Of a stretch of 64,000 bases of DNA, positions 8,554 through 16,959 are shown piece after piece. The DNA is from Pedobacter sp. SYP-B3415. Its GTDB lineage: Bacteria; Bacteroidota; Bacteroidia; Sphingobacteriales; Sphingobacteriaceae. The stretch spans positions 248,001 through 312,000 of the forward strand of contig NZ_RXNQ01000031.1 of NCBI RefSeq assembly GCF_004138205.1. Reading direction: 5' to 3'. A model generated the notes under the pieces. The model did not search any database and was not told the origin of the DNA. It saw only the letters and a list, made by a program, of their open reading frames with translations. The translations under genes and the position numbers were made by a program. How positions within the stretch are numbered: position 1 is the first letter of the stretch; every line of letters starts with the position of its first letter.

Positions 8554-11500
8554 TTACAGCCGCCCATATTGTTTTGCCAGCCACATGAGTTCTGCGGCAA
8601 GCTCGTCAGTAAGGCTGCCGGCCGGAAGGCGCCAGGTCCAGTTTTTTTCGGTACTGCCCGGAAAATTTATCCGCGCTTCGGTACCCAGGCCCAGCAGGTC
8701 CTGAACCGGTACCAGCGCCAGCCACGCTACAGAAGCATAAGCCATGCGGATCAGTTGTTTAACTTGTGTGCCTTCGCTCTCTGACAGGTAGCTGTCAAGC
8801 TCAGCTTTGTCTTTCCGCGACAATGCGTCAAGCCAACCCTGCGTGGTGTCATTGTCGTGCGTTCCGGTGTAAACAACCAGGTTACGTGAGTCAAACTGAT
8901 GTGGTAAATGATCGTTCAAACCCTGGGGGCCCGAAAAACCGAACTGCAGAACCTTCATTCCTGACAGGTGCCAGCGGTCTCTGAGTGCGTATACAGGCTC
9001 ATCAATTTCGCCAAGATCTTCAGCAATGAACGGCTGGTTTGGAAAACGCAGGTTGAGTGCTGCAAAGAAGTCATTGGCCGGTCCCTGCTGCCAGCTGCCT
9101 CCGCTCGCATCCGGCGCTTCTGCGGGTATTGACCAATACGCGGCGAAGGCACGGAAGTGGTCAAGCCGTACCAGGTCTACCATGGCCAGGTTGGCGGCAA
9201 TTCGGTCTATCCACCAGCTATAACCCTGTGCTTTCATAGCCCGCCAGTTGAAAACCGGCATGCCCCAGCGCTGGCCGGTGGCAGCAAAGGCATCGGGCGG
9301 AACACCGGCAACCTCGGCGGGCGCAAAAGATTCATCAAGCAGAAATAGTTCAGGATTAACCCATACATCGCAGGCGTTTCCTGTTACATAAAACGGAAGG
9401 TCACCGATCAGGGCTATGTGTCGGTCGCGGGCATACTTTCTCAAAGCGCCCCATTGCCGAAAAAATATAAACTGACACCAGCTAAAGAATAAAAGACGTT
9501 CTGCATGCTGTTCACGAACAGCGGCAAGTGCAATGGCATCACGGCTCCTAAGCTCATCGCGCCATTCAGTCCAGGCTGGTCCCTCCTGCTCGCGAATAGT
9601 TTCGAACAACGCATAATCATCAAGCCAGGACGTTTGTTCGGTGCAAAAACGTTGAAATGCCTCGAGATCTTTTTTATCCCGTTGCCAGGCAACAAAGGCC
9701 TGCTCAAGAGCATCGCGCTTGCGTTGGCTCACCTCAGCATAATCGATAGCGCCATCAGTCTGCGCTGAGACATCATGTGTGTGACCGAGTAGGCCCTCGC
9801 CACGCAATTCAGCCAAATCTATCAGCAGAATATTTCCTGCAAAACTGCTCAGGCTGCTATAAGGCGAATAATGATCAGCCTTATCGACCGGGTTGAGCGG
9901 TAGTACCTGCCAATACTGCTGACCGGCACGGTGCAGCCAGTCGACGAACGCACGGGCTTCGCTTCCCATCTCGCCAATGCCGCCTTTGCCGGGAAGGGAA
10001 TTAAGTGGCATGAGCACACCGCTACCCCGCGCCTTTTCATTTATTTCGATGAGCGCCAATGGAAGGCCTTCTTCAAAAATCGATTGCAGATCTGCTTTCA
10101 TACCCAGGTTTACAGATTTGCCCGAGATGTAATCAAACGCCGTAAAAGGCTGGAAAGCCAGCTCAAGCCGGGTATCGCCTAATTCCGGCGCAGCCGGGTC
10201 AAAAACACTATCTGCGTCAAATAACTTTAGTGAAAGTGGTACGATGACAAGAAAATGGCGGTTCTTGAAGCTTCGTTTGAATACAAAAAAGTCTGAGGCA
10301 TGTTTTCCGCGCAGCTCAACCTGTTCAAAGTCTGCCAGATCAAAGAACTGAGGAAAACGTTTGCGCAAACCGGCCAGGATGGTCGTAAGTCTGATCTTTA
10401 CCGCACCGTCATACCGGCTTTCCCAGAGTTCTTTCGGCGACATCCCCGACCGCAGACGGGCGTGCGCATCATAATCTACAGGGTTTCGGTTGTCAGGATC
10501 TACAAAGCTGAAGTCCCAGGCTTCCCGCCCCTGATACACATCAGGAACCCCGGGACTGATAAATTTGATCAATACCTGGCTGAGGCTGTTCAGAAGGCCC
10601 AGGTCCTGGAAAATACGGACCTGTCGCTGCTGATCTCCAGGCAGCGCTTCAAGACTTGCCGGGAGGCTGTCAATCAGATCAAAGATCTGCTGTTCATAGT
10701 CTTCCGCTGGTTCGGCCCAGTCTGAGCTCACTTTCCCTTCGCGCAATGACTTTTGCATGGCAGCCTTTAGCCGCTCATGGTAGTCGGCCGGGTTTTGCCC
10801 CGGCAGCGGAAGCGAACCAAGATAGGTTTGGTACAGAAAGTAAAGATCTTCTTTCCTGATATCGCCTGCCGGCGGACGGGAATTTACCCATTGCGCCCAT
10901 TTTTCAGGCAGCGAAGAGATGACAAGCAGTCGCGTACGGAAGTCTTCGCCACGTTTGGTGTCATGCGTCGCCGTTGCGTTCAGCGCGGCCGGCCATGTTT
11001 CAAGCCTCAACTTCATTTCTCTGACGAACTCGCTGCTGCGGATACCAAAAAATTCGGGCGAATCGCCAACTTCATTATGAGCGATGAACCGGCTAAAATC
11101 ATACATCAGCGTATCTTCAATTCCTTTAGCCATCACAGGTCCGCTGAACTGCATGAGCCGTTTAAAAAATATCCGGGCCTCAGCGTTTTGCGACGATTGT
11201 TCCAGTAATTCACTCACAAATACTGCAGCCTCACGGGTGTCTGAAGATTGCTGAAGTTTGTTCAGAAACGTCGAAAATTCTTCACTCGCCCCGTTTTCAT
11301 CAAAATAATACCTGTAGCGCGGCATCTCTGTCATCAGTGTCATGATGTGCCCCGCGGCTTGATCCGGTTCTGCACCGGCTTTGGCAGCGAGACTGCTCAA
11401 TAACGACAGTTCGCCGCGCATATGTTCAGACAGAATGAGCCGTTTCTTTTCCCTGGCTTTTAATTCCGGACTGCTTGCTTTTCCGGTAAAACGGTCATAC

Positions 11501-12507
11501 AGGGCGTTCATCTCCCCCAGACCTTCCCGGTCAGTAAGGAGGTTATTCACCATGGCGAGAAATTCGTACCCGGTAGTTCCCTGCATGGGCCAGTCAGGCA
11601 TAACCTCGTTCCGGGCCAGGATTTTTTCGATAACGATGTAACAGGCTTCACCGCAGGCGTCCCGAAGCCATTCCAGGTAAGTGCCCGGGTCCTGAAGGCC
11701 ATCGGCATGGTCGATCCGCACGCCCTGAATTAGCCCGCGGCCTATTAACTCAAGCAAGTATGCATGATAATCATCAAATACCGTCCGGTCCTGCATGTTC
11801 AGGCAGATCAGGCTGTTTACCGTAAAGAACCGCCGGTAATTAATATACGATGCGGTTTCCTGCCAGTTACATGGCCTGTAGTATTGCAGCGAGATCAGCT
11901 CAAGCAACAAAGCGGTATTGTTATTTACGGCATCGGCTGTCTCAATTCCATCTTCCTGAGATGCAGTTATACCTTCGTTCAGCAACCTTGTTGTCGTCTG
12001 CTTGTTGACGGGCCATAATTGCCCGCCGGCTTCAAGATAGAAGGAGCCGTTTTTTGAGACAAACCGGATCTCCTGTTTCGCTGCAGCATCCTCAAGATCA
12101 CTCCCCAAAAACGGCAGCATAAGTTTCTCCTGCTCCAGATCATTCGTAAAGAGGTCGAAATGGGATTTGTAGGCCGAATTATTTCCATGTTCAAGCACAT
12201 CAGCCAGCCAGTTATTTTCAGCAACAAACGCCATATGGTTAGGCACGAAGTCCTGCAGCCACTGCATACCCCGCTCTTTGAGCAAAGCGGCCAGTTTAAC
12301 CAGTTCATCTTCCGTCCCGATCTCGGGCGAAATTGTCAGGGGGTCCGTTCCGTCGTAACCATGGGTACTGCCCGGCGAAGCCGTAAATACCGGTGACGCA
12401 TAAATGGTATCTATGCCTAAAGAATGCAAATATGGGATCTGTCTGATCAGATGCTGAAAGGTGAAATCTTTATGAAATTGAATCCTGTATGTTGTGGTTG
12501 GATGCAT
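8554..12507 (-). CDS. treY-malQ: Fused maltooligosyltrehalose synthase (TreY) and 4-alpha-glucanotransferase (MalQ)
   Basis: A 1317-residue cytoplasmic fusion. Residues 1 to about 822 are TreY (GH13_26), which converts the reducing-end glucose of a maltodextrin into a terminal trehalosyl unit. Visible are GVRIDHADG (nucleophile Asp266), VIEK (Glu294) and THDTKR (His515-Asp516). Residues from about 827 to 1317 are a complete MalQ (GH77), starting at RGSGVLMPLNSLPGKGGIGE, with LVRLDHFRAF, FIAEDLG and YTGTHDNDTTQGW. MalQ disproportionates maltodextrins, so the fusion can rebuild chains long enough for TreY. The gene follows treZ with a 3-base gap. Single-domain TreY (about 700-900 residues) and MalQ (about 500) are each full length, with no sign of decay. 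Confidence 0.92.
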   Translation of the reverse strand: MHPTTTYRIQFHKDFTFQHLIRQIPYLHSLGIDTIYASPVFTASPGSTHGYDGTDPLTISPEIGTEDELVKLAALLKERGMQWLQDFVPNHMAFVAENNWLADVLEHGNNSAYKSHFDLFTNDLEQEKLMLPFLGSDLEDAAAKQEIRFVSKNGSFYLEAGGQLWPVNKQTTTRLLNEGITASQEDGIETADAVNNNTALLLELISLQYYRPCNWQETASYINYRRFFTVNSLICLNMQDRTVFDDYHAYLLELIGRGLIQGVRIDHADGLQDPGTYLEWLRDACGEACYIVIEKILARNEVMPDWPMQGTTGYEFLAMVNNLLTDREGLGEMNALYDRFTGKASSPELKAREKKRLILSEHMRGELSLLSSLAAKAGAEPDQAAGHIMTLMTEMPRYRYYFDENGASEEFSTFLNKLQQSSDTREAAVFVSELLEQSSQNAEARIFFKRLMQFSGPVMAKGIEDTLMYDFSRFIAHNEVGDSPEFFGIRSSEFVREMKLRLETWPAALNATATHDTKRGEDFRTRLLVISSLPEKWAQWVNSRPPAGDIRKEDLYFLYQTYLGSLPLPGQNPADYHERLKAAMQKSLREGKVSSDWAEPAEDYEQQIFDLIDSLPASLEALPGDQQRQVRIFQDLGLLNSLSQVLIKFISPGVPDVYQGREAWDFSFVDPDNRNPVDYDAHARLRSGMSPKELWESRYDGAVKIRLTTILAGLRKRFPQFFDLADFEQVELRGKHASDFFVFKRSFKNRHFLVIVPLSLKLFDADSVFDPAAPELGDTRLELAFQPFTAFDYISGKSVNLGMKADLQSIFEEGLPLALIEINEKARGSGVLMPLNSLPGKGGIGEMGSEARAFVDWLHRAGQQYWQVLPLNPVDKADHYSPYSSLSSFAGNILLIDLAELRGEGLLGHTHDVSAQTDGAIDYAEVSQRKRDALEQAFVAWQRDKKDLEAFQRFCTEQTSWLDDYALFETIREQEGPAWTEWRDELRSRDAIALAAVREQHAERLLFFSWCQFIFFRQWGALRKYARDRHIALIGDLPFYVTGNACDVWVNPELFLLDESFAPAEVAGVPPDAFAATGQRWGMPVFNWRAMKAQGYSWWIDRIAANLAMVDLVRLDHFRAFAAYWSIPAEAPDASGGSWQQGPANDFFAALNLRFPNQPFIAEDLGEIDEPVYALRDRWHLSGMKVLQFGFSGPQGLNDHLPHQFDSRNLVVYTGTHDNDTTQGWLDALSRKDKAELDSYLSESEGTQVKQLIRMAYASVAWLALVPVQDLLGLGTEARINFPGSTEKNWTWRLPAGSLTDELAAELMWLAKQYGRL

Positions 12508-12510
12508 GAC

Positions 12511-14322
12511 TTAGTTTGCTAAAATGATAACGCTTAATGAAGGAATAGTGAAAGCTTGTTCAGGCTCAGCAGCGGCAGTCCCGTTGCCGCCCCAGCATTG
12601 ATCATCAGAATTGAAGACCGCTGAATATTCCCCCTGGTCGGGTAAGTCCAGTTTGAGCGGTTGATCAGAAAAATTAAAACAGACGCGGCGCTTGTGCATG
12701 CCCGTATTCCAGTCGAGGATGAGCAGCTGTTTACTTTCATCGTGATCAACCTGCAATGCCGAACGGTCTGCTGCATTAAACACAGGATCTGTTTTCCGCA
12801 TACTGATTAATGCCTTATAATAGGCAAACATCTTCCCGTGTTCGGCGGCCGTTGAAAAAGAAAGTTTACAATCAAGAAATGTTTCTTCAGCCTTTGGATC
12901 TGGTGGCTCCTGCCCTTCAGCAAAACTGAATTCAGATGCCCTGCCCTTCCTGACAGCCTCTACGAGTTCGGCACCCTGGTGATCCATGAAATAAAGAAAA
13001 GGCCTGGTTTCCCCATATTCCTCACCCATAAACAGCAGCGGAACAAAGGGAGACAGCAGCGTGGCAGCGGCCATCAGCCTGGCTTTCGCAGCGCCGTAAA
13101 GCACGACGCTTCGCTCGCCGAATGCCCGGTTGCCCACCTGGTCATGATTTTGTGAGAATACTACAAACTGGCTGCCCGGAATCCCGGTCGTCTTTGTTCC
13201 AAAGGTACGATCACGGTGGCTCGAAAAGATTCCGTCGTATACATAACCCGAACTGAATGCCTTCGCCAGATGTGCCAGGCCGGAAAAATCGCTGTAGTAA
13301 CCTTCGGCCGGTTCACCGCAGGTGACACGAAGGGCATGGTGAAATTCATCAACCCACTGCGCGTCCATCCCGTAACCCGCCCGGTCTGTACTTTCCAGGA
13401 AGCGACGGTCGTTCAGGTCACATTCTGCAATAAGGTGGTAATTTTTCCCTGTCTGCTGTTCCAGATCACGCACCGCATCCGCTAATTCTGCCAGAAAATG
13501 TTTGGGTCCGAAATCACGGATGGCATGTACCGCGTCGAGTCGCAAAGCATCGATATGGTACTCGGATAACCACAGCAGCGCATTCTCAATAAAATATTGC
13601 CTCACGTAATCAGAGCCGGCATCGTCCATGTTCATAGCCTCGCCCCAGGGGGTTGGGTATTTAGCAGTAGTATATGGCCCAACCGTGGTAAGCACGTTGC
13701 CTTCGGGGCCCAGGTGGTTATAAACAACGTCAAGTATCACCGCCATACCCTTTTCGTGGCAGGCGTTCACAAGGTGCTGTAGGGCCTGGGGCCCGCCATA
13801 ACTTTCCTGAACGGCAAAGGGAAAAACGCCGTCGTAACCCCAGTTGCGCGTACCTGGAAACGCGGCAACCGGCATGATTTCGATCGCAGTTATTCCCAGA
13901 TCTTTCAGATAATCGAGCCGCTCTTCGATGCCCGAAAATGTACCTGCGTCTGTGAATGTGCCTGTGTGCAGTTCGTAAATGATGTATTCTGAGAGGTCAA
14001 AATTCACCCAGTTGCCATCAGTCCAGGAAAATTCTGAAAGATCGACTGCCTGAGACGGGCCGGCTGGTCCCTCCGGCTGCAGTTTCGAAGCCGGGTCTGC
14101 GATGAGGCTGCCATCGACAACGAACTGATAAGACGTCCCGGGTCTTAGCTGATCTGTCGAGAGCGTCCAAAGACCGCGCTCCTGTTTTGTCATAGATAGT
14201 GGATTTCCGTTCTCATTGATGGCGAGTTGCACATCGTTCGCGTCAGGCGCCCATAGACAAATCTCTGCCTGTTTATCCTTATACTTTACGCCGAATGTGG
14301 GGCTAAATGTGGTTCCTTTCAT
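12511..14322 (-). CDS. treZ: Maltooligosyltrehalose trehalohydrolase
   Basis: Cytoplasmic GH13_10 enzyme that releases trehalose from maltooligosyltrehalose, the step after TreY. I take the ATG at 14322 (MKGTTFSPTFGVKYKDK, 603 residues); a GTG five codons upstream is possible. An N-terminal CBM48-like beta domain (about 1-95) is followed by the catalytic barrel with ALRLDAVHAI (Asp nucleophile), LIAECDLND (Glu) and SQNHDQVGNRAFG. A C-terminal beta domain closes the protein. First gene of the treZ-treYmalQ pair. With the glgX gene near 35 kb this gives a TreX-TreY-TreZ style route from glycogen to trehalose, commonly an osmotic or desiccation protectant. Confidence 0.93.
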   Translation of the reverse strand: MKGTTFSPTFGVKYKDKQAEICLWAPDANDVQLAINENGNPLSMTKQERGLWTLSTDQLRPGTSYQFVVDGSLIADPASKLQPEGPAGPSQAVDLSEFSWTDGNWVNFDLSEYIIYELHTGTFTDAGTFSGIEERLDYLKDLGITAIEIMPVAAFPGTRNWGYDGVFPFAVQESYGGPQALQHLVNACHEKGMAVILDVVYNHLGPEGNVLTTVGPYTTAKYPTPWGEAMNMDDAGSDYVRQYFIENALLWLSEYHIDALRLDAVHAIRDFGPKHFLAELADAVRDLEQQTGKNYHLIAECDLNDRRFLESTDRAGYGMDAQWVDEFHHALRVTCGEPAEGYYSDFSGLAHLAKAFSSGYVYDGIFSSHRDRTFGTKTTGIPGSQFVVFSQNHDQVGNRAFGERSVVLYGAAKARLMAAATLLSPFVPLLFMGEEYGETRPFLYFMDHQGAELVEAVRKGRASEFSFAEGQEPPDPKAEETFLDCKLSFSTAAEHGKMFAYYKALISMRKTDPVFNAADRSALQVDHDESKQLLILDWNTGMHKRRVCFNFSDQPLKLDLPDQGEYSAVFNSDDQCWGGNGTAAAEPEQAFTIPSLSVIILAN

Positions 14323-14419
14323 GTGCAACGATAACACGTATAGCTGAACAAAGGTTTACACCGGAAGACGAATATGCATGCAAAAAAGAACTGCTGCCAT
14401 TGAGCTAACTTTTAATCAG

Positions 14420-14457
14420 TTTTGTTTAACAATTAATAATAAAAAGTTATACATTTG
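14420..14457 (+). promoter_or_regulatory. Probable promoter with TTTTGTTTAACA element before a receiver gene
   Basis: TACATTTG at 14450-14457 fits the Bacteroidota -7 box TAnnTTTG. No good TTTG lies 19 bases upstream; that place is occupied by the 12-mer TTTTGTTTAACA (14420-14431). The same 12-mer recurs between crtB and its MerR regulator (17857-17868). It may be an activator site that replaces a poor -33 box. Confidence 0.45.
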
Positions 14458-14475
14458 AAAACCTAAGCGATTTCT

Positions 14476-14853
14476 TTGAAAACAATAATGGTGGTTGATG
14501 ACCGCGATGATAATCTCGATGCGATCCTGGCAACCCTTAGTCTTGGCAATTATCATGTATTGGGCTATCGCTCAGCTGCAGAACTTCAGTCTGCGTTGCT
14601 GCATGGCGCAGCAGACCTTGTCATCATCGATATTCATCTCGGCTGTACAGACGGTAGGGAACTTTGTTTCTGGGTTAAATTGCAGCCGCGCCTGTCTGCC
14701 GTGCCCGTTCTGCTCCTGTCGGCGCGACCCGGCTTCCTGATCGCCGACCTTCGAAAATTCGGTGCCGACGCCTTTCTTGAAAAACCTTTTGACATTACTG
14801 TACTGCTTGACACAGTGGCGGTGCTGGCCGGCAAAACCATTTCGAGCGCATAA
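14476..14853 (+). CDS. Single-domain response regulator
   Basis: A 125-residue receiver domain with no output domain. It has the acidic pair Asp8-Asp9 (MVVDDRDD), phosphoacceptor Asp52 (IIDIHLG), a conserved Ser (LLLSARP) and Lys (FLEKPFD). The frame begins at a TTG (14476, reading MKTIMVVDD); an ATG at 14488 (MVVDD) would leave a short but workable protein. TTG is preferred because it keeps the first beta strand. It stands alone, divergent from treZ, with no kinase beside it, so its partner is unknown. The output could be phosphorelay or protein interaction. Confidence 0.85.
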   Translation: MKTIMVVDDRDDNLDAILATLSLGNYHVLGYRSAAELQSALLHGAADLVIIDIHLGCTDGRELCFWVKLQPRLSAVPVLLLSARPGFLIADLRKFGADAFLEKPFDITVLLDTVAVLAGKTISSA

Positions 14854-14997
14854 GGGCCGTATACCCGGCGCAACCTGCTTTAAGCAACATTGCAGGGGCT
14901 GTTTACGGGATCATGAGTCTTTAAAAACGGGTAGTTTGCATCAAACATTTACCTTTTACTTCAGGTTATTAGGATATAAAGCTAACCAAATAAGACC

Positions 14998-15222
14998 ATG
15001 AAAGCATCAGCCACACACGCTAGGAGAGCGCCAGAAATGGTAGACATTTCTGACGAAACATCAAGAAAATACTGGTCACGCCGGTTGAAAGTAAGCGAAG
15101 AAACATTAAAATCTGCTGTACGTGCAATTCACCAGTTGGAGTTCAGCAAGCTGGAGGCCTATCTTAAAAACATCCGTTTTTTGTCTAGGCTTAAGGGAAG
15201 TTCAGAAATGGGAGGACATTGA
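14998..15222 (+). CDS. DUF3606 small protein
   Basis: A 74-residue basic protein. The core VDISDETSRKYWSRRLKVS followed by EETLKSAVRAIHQLEFSKLEAYLK matches DUF3606, a short helical family in which a tryptophan-bearing helix pairs with a helix-turn-helix-like segment. Function unknown; family members are frequent in stress-related plasmid and chromosomal loci. The next small gene starts one base after the stop, so the two are probably cotranscribed. Confidence 0.75.
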   Translation: MKASATHARRAPEMVDISDETSRKYWSRRLKVSEETLKSAVRAIHQLEFSKLEAYLKNIRFLSRLKGSSEMGGH

Positions 15223-15223
15223 T

Positions 15224-15394
15224 ATGGAAATGAAAAGAATTCAATTAACCGGCTATGAGCTCAGAAAAGCCGAAACAACGCCGCTGCGTCTCGTTAAGAC
15301 TGACGCTAAGGTGCCTCCACGCGTACGGATGCTGGGACGTATTGAGCGGCTTACCAGTTACCAGGCCAAAAACGGACTCCGGTCGCTACTGTAG
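15224..15394 (+). CDS. Small hypothetical protein downstream of DUF3606
   Basis: A 56-residue frame beginning MEMKRIQLTGYELRKAETTP, one base after the DUF3606 stop. A purine-rich GGGAGG sits about 10 bases before its ATG, which supports this start over the longer frame upstream. Very basic, with no membrane segment. No family recognised. It ends 35 bases before a strong terminator, which also argues for a real transcript end. Confidence 0.5.
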   Translation: MEMKRIQLTGYELRKAETTPLRLVKTDAKVPPRVRMLGRIERLTSYQAKNGLRSLL

Positions 15395-15428
15395 CCATCA
15401 TGCCAGGGGCGCTGTCCCTAAAAACAAA

Positions 15429-15448
15429 AACCGCCCTATCGGGCGGTT
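15429..15448. terminator. Bidirectional terminator between DUF3606 genes and hsp20
   Basis: AACCGCCC (15429-15436), loop TATC, GGGCGGTT (15441-15448): a perfect 8-base-pair stem lying between convergent genes, preceded by an A-rich run that reads as a T-run on the minus strand. Confidence 0.75.
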
Positions 15449-15496
15449 GGCGGTTTGAAACTCCTCATTTTATTTCCTAAGATGTACAGGATCTGA

Positions 15497-15931
15497 TCAA
15501 CTGATCTCGATACGCCTCATTATGTTTCTTGCCTCTTCTTTTTTTGCTACACGAATAGACAACATGCCATTCGTATAACTGGCATCGATCTGCCGGTCGT
15601 CAGCACTTTCCGGTAATGCGAACGAGCGAACAAATGAATTGTAATTGAACTCTCGCCGCACGTAATGCCGCCCATCGCTTTCGGCAGCAGGCTCTTTTAC
15701 GACAGAGATCGTCAGAACATTGCGGTCTAATTGAACCTGGAAGTCTTCCTTATGCAGACCCGGTGCGGCCATATCGATGTGGTACGCTTCGGCGGTTTCT
15801 GCAATATTTACTGCAGGAAGTTTGGATCCGCTGCGGTCTGAAAAAAATGAATCGTTGAAAATGGACTCAAAAACATCGCTGAATCCATTTATCGCTGGTT
15901 TACCAGCTGTGTATTTGCTCAGTGACATCAT
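15497..15931 (-). CDS. Small heat shock protein (Hsp20 / alpha-crystallin)
   Basis: A 144-residue ATP-independent chaperone that holds unfolding proteins. The alpha-crystallin domain spans about 40-135. It has the AAPGLHKEDFQVQL start, LTISVVKE, and the conserved NGMLSIRVAKKE near the end. The short C-terminal tail (RRIEIS) carries an I-x-I motif used in oligomer assembly. A strong ribosome site, AAGGAGG, lies 7 bases upstream of the start at 15931, unusual for Bacteroidota and suggesting high expression. A hairpin sits just before it. Confidence 0.93.
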   Translation of the reverse strand: MMSLSKYTAGKPAINGFSDVFESIFNDSFFSDRSGSKLPAVNIAETAEAYHIDMAAPGLHKEDFQVQLDRNVLTISVVKEPAAESDGRHYVRREFNYNSFVRSFALPESADDRQIDASYTNGMLSIRVAKKEEARNIMRRIEIS

Positions 15932-15938
15932 AAAAATT

Positions 15939-15981
15939 CCTCCTTTATAATTTACGATCCGGGAGTTTCAAATCCCGGATC
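15939..15981 (-). promoter_or_regulatory. Strong ribosome site and upstream hairpin of hsp20
   Basis: CCTCCTT (15939-15945, read as AAGGAGG on the minus strand) is the ribosome site. Just upstream in the leader, GATCCGGGA (15956-15964) pairs perfectly with TCCCGGATC (15973-15981) around an 8-base loop. It may be part of the 5' leader or an operator. A temperature-sensing role is possible but unproven, because the hairpin does not itself cover the ribosome site. Confidence 0.5.
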
Positions 15982-16070
15982 TGTAAATCAACCCGCATGC
16001 CAGCGGCTAAGAAGGCCCCAATTCTGAAATATTTTCAGTCGGGCGCTGAAAAATTGACAGCGGATGGCAC

Positions 16071-16274
16071 CTATTGTGTGGCACTGGTATCTCCAACCAC
16101 ACTTGCAGTGTCTTTCATGCTGGTCGATGTATTGGTGGTATCGGTTGGCGCAGCTGATGAATCGCCGGTTGTACCGGTCAGCGTCGGACTGCTGCTTTGT
16201 TGCTTCCCATCCTGGCTGCATGCCGCAAGCCCGCATACCAGCAGACAGGCCATGATAATGTGTTTCGTTTTCAT
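16071..16274 (-). CDS. Small Ser/Thr-rich lipoprotein
   Basis: A 67-residue lipoprotein. The ATG at 16274 is chosen because MKTKHIIMACLLVCGLAAC is a complete lipoprotein signal with lipobox LAAC (Cys19). The mature part is a low-complexity chain of Ser, Thr, Asp and Gly (TGTTGDSSAAPTDTTNT), like the linkers of other Bacteroidota stress lipoproteins such as the N-terminus of the DUF4142 protein near 26.2 kb. No domain. Function unknown. Confidence 0.65.
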   Translation of the reverse strand: MKTKHIIMACLLVCGLAACSQDGKQQSSSPTLTGTTGDSSAAPTDTTNTSTSMKDTASVVGDTSATQ

Positions 16275-16431
16275 AGTTATCGTTTTTATAATCAGGACAT
16301 CCTGTAAAGCAACTAACGCATCAGAAATAAAAAGGTTGCAGCAATTTCGATAAAGAACAGGGAGCATCGGTTCATATACAGTCCGCCCGGCCTCCGGCTG
16401 AAGATTGGGTTGCGGCCTAAAATTGCCAGAG

Positions 16432-16959
16432 CTACATCAAACGCAGCCAGACCGGGAAGGCAGCTTTAAACCAATATGTATAATGCGCCGGATTTTTTTT
16501 CAGGTCTTCATACAGGAGACCCGTATCCATCCACTTCCAGTCAGAGACCTCGTCCAAGTTGATCTCGGGATCATCATTAAAACGTCCCGTAAAAACATGA
16601 TCAAATTCATTTTCAATCATACCCTGGTCAAGCGCAATGCGGTATGAGAACTTGAATGCCGGGTTTAAGCGGCAGGAGAATCCCATTTCTTCCTGAAGCC
16701 TGCGGTTTGCGGCGGCAAGGATGTCTTCACCCGGACGGGGATGACTGCAGCAGGCATTCGACCACAGCCCCGGCGAGTGATACTTGTTATCAGCCCGCTT
16801 CTGCAAAAGCATCTTTCCGTTCCCGTTAAATATAAAAACAGAGAAAGCACGATGTAACCTGCCCTCTCTGTGGGCTTGCAGCTTTTCCATCACACCGATC
16901 TCCTGATCATTTTCATCGACCAGAATCACATTCTCTACCTCATTTGTTGTTTGCGGCAT
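16432..16959 (-). CDS. idi: Isopentenyl-diphosphate delta-isomerase, type 1
   Basis: A 175-residue Nudix-fold enzyme that interconverts IPP and DMAPP, the isoprenoid starter units. The catalytic Cys70 lies in LWSNACCSHPRPGE, with metal ligands His36 (RLHRAFS) and His73, the Nudix-like helix RRLQEEMG, and the catalytic Glu region MIENEFDHVF. Length is normal. Its start overlaps the end of the phytoene synthase gene by 20 bases, so the two are translationally coupled. It would supply DMAPP for carotenoid synthesis. Confidence 0.93.
   Translation of the reverse strand: MPQTTNEVENVILVDENDQEIGVMEKLQAHREGRLHRAFSVFIFNGNGKMLLQKRADNKYHSPGLWSNACCSHPRPGEDILAAANRRLQEEMGFSCRLNPAFKFSYRIALDQGMIENEFDHVFTGRFNDDPEINLDEVSDWKWMDTGLLYEDLKKNPAHYTYWFKAAFPVWLRLM

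Noticed and set aside
15997-16353. 118-codon plus-strand frame opposite the small lipoprotein
   Set aside because: The minus-strand frame has a proper lipoprotein signal; this one looks like its shadow.
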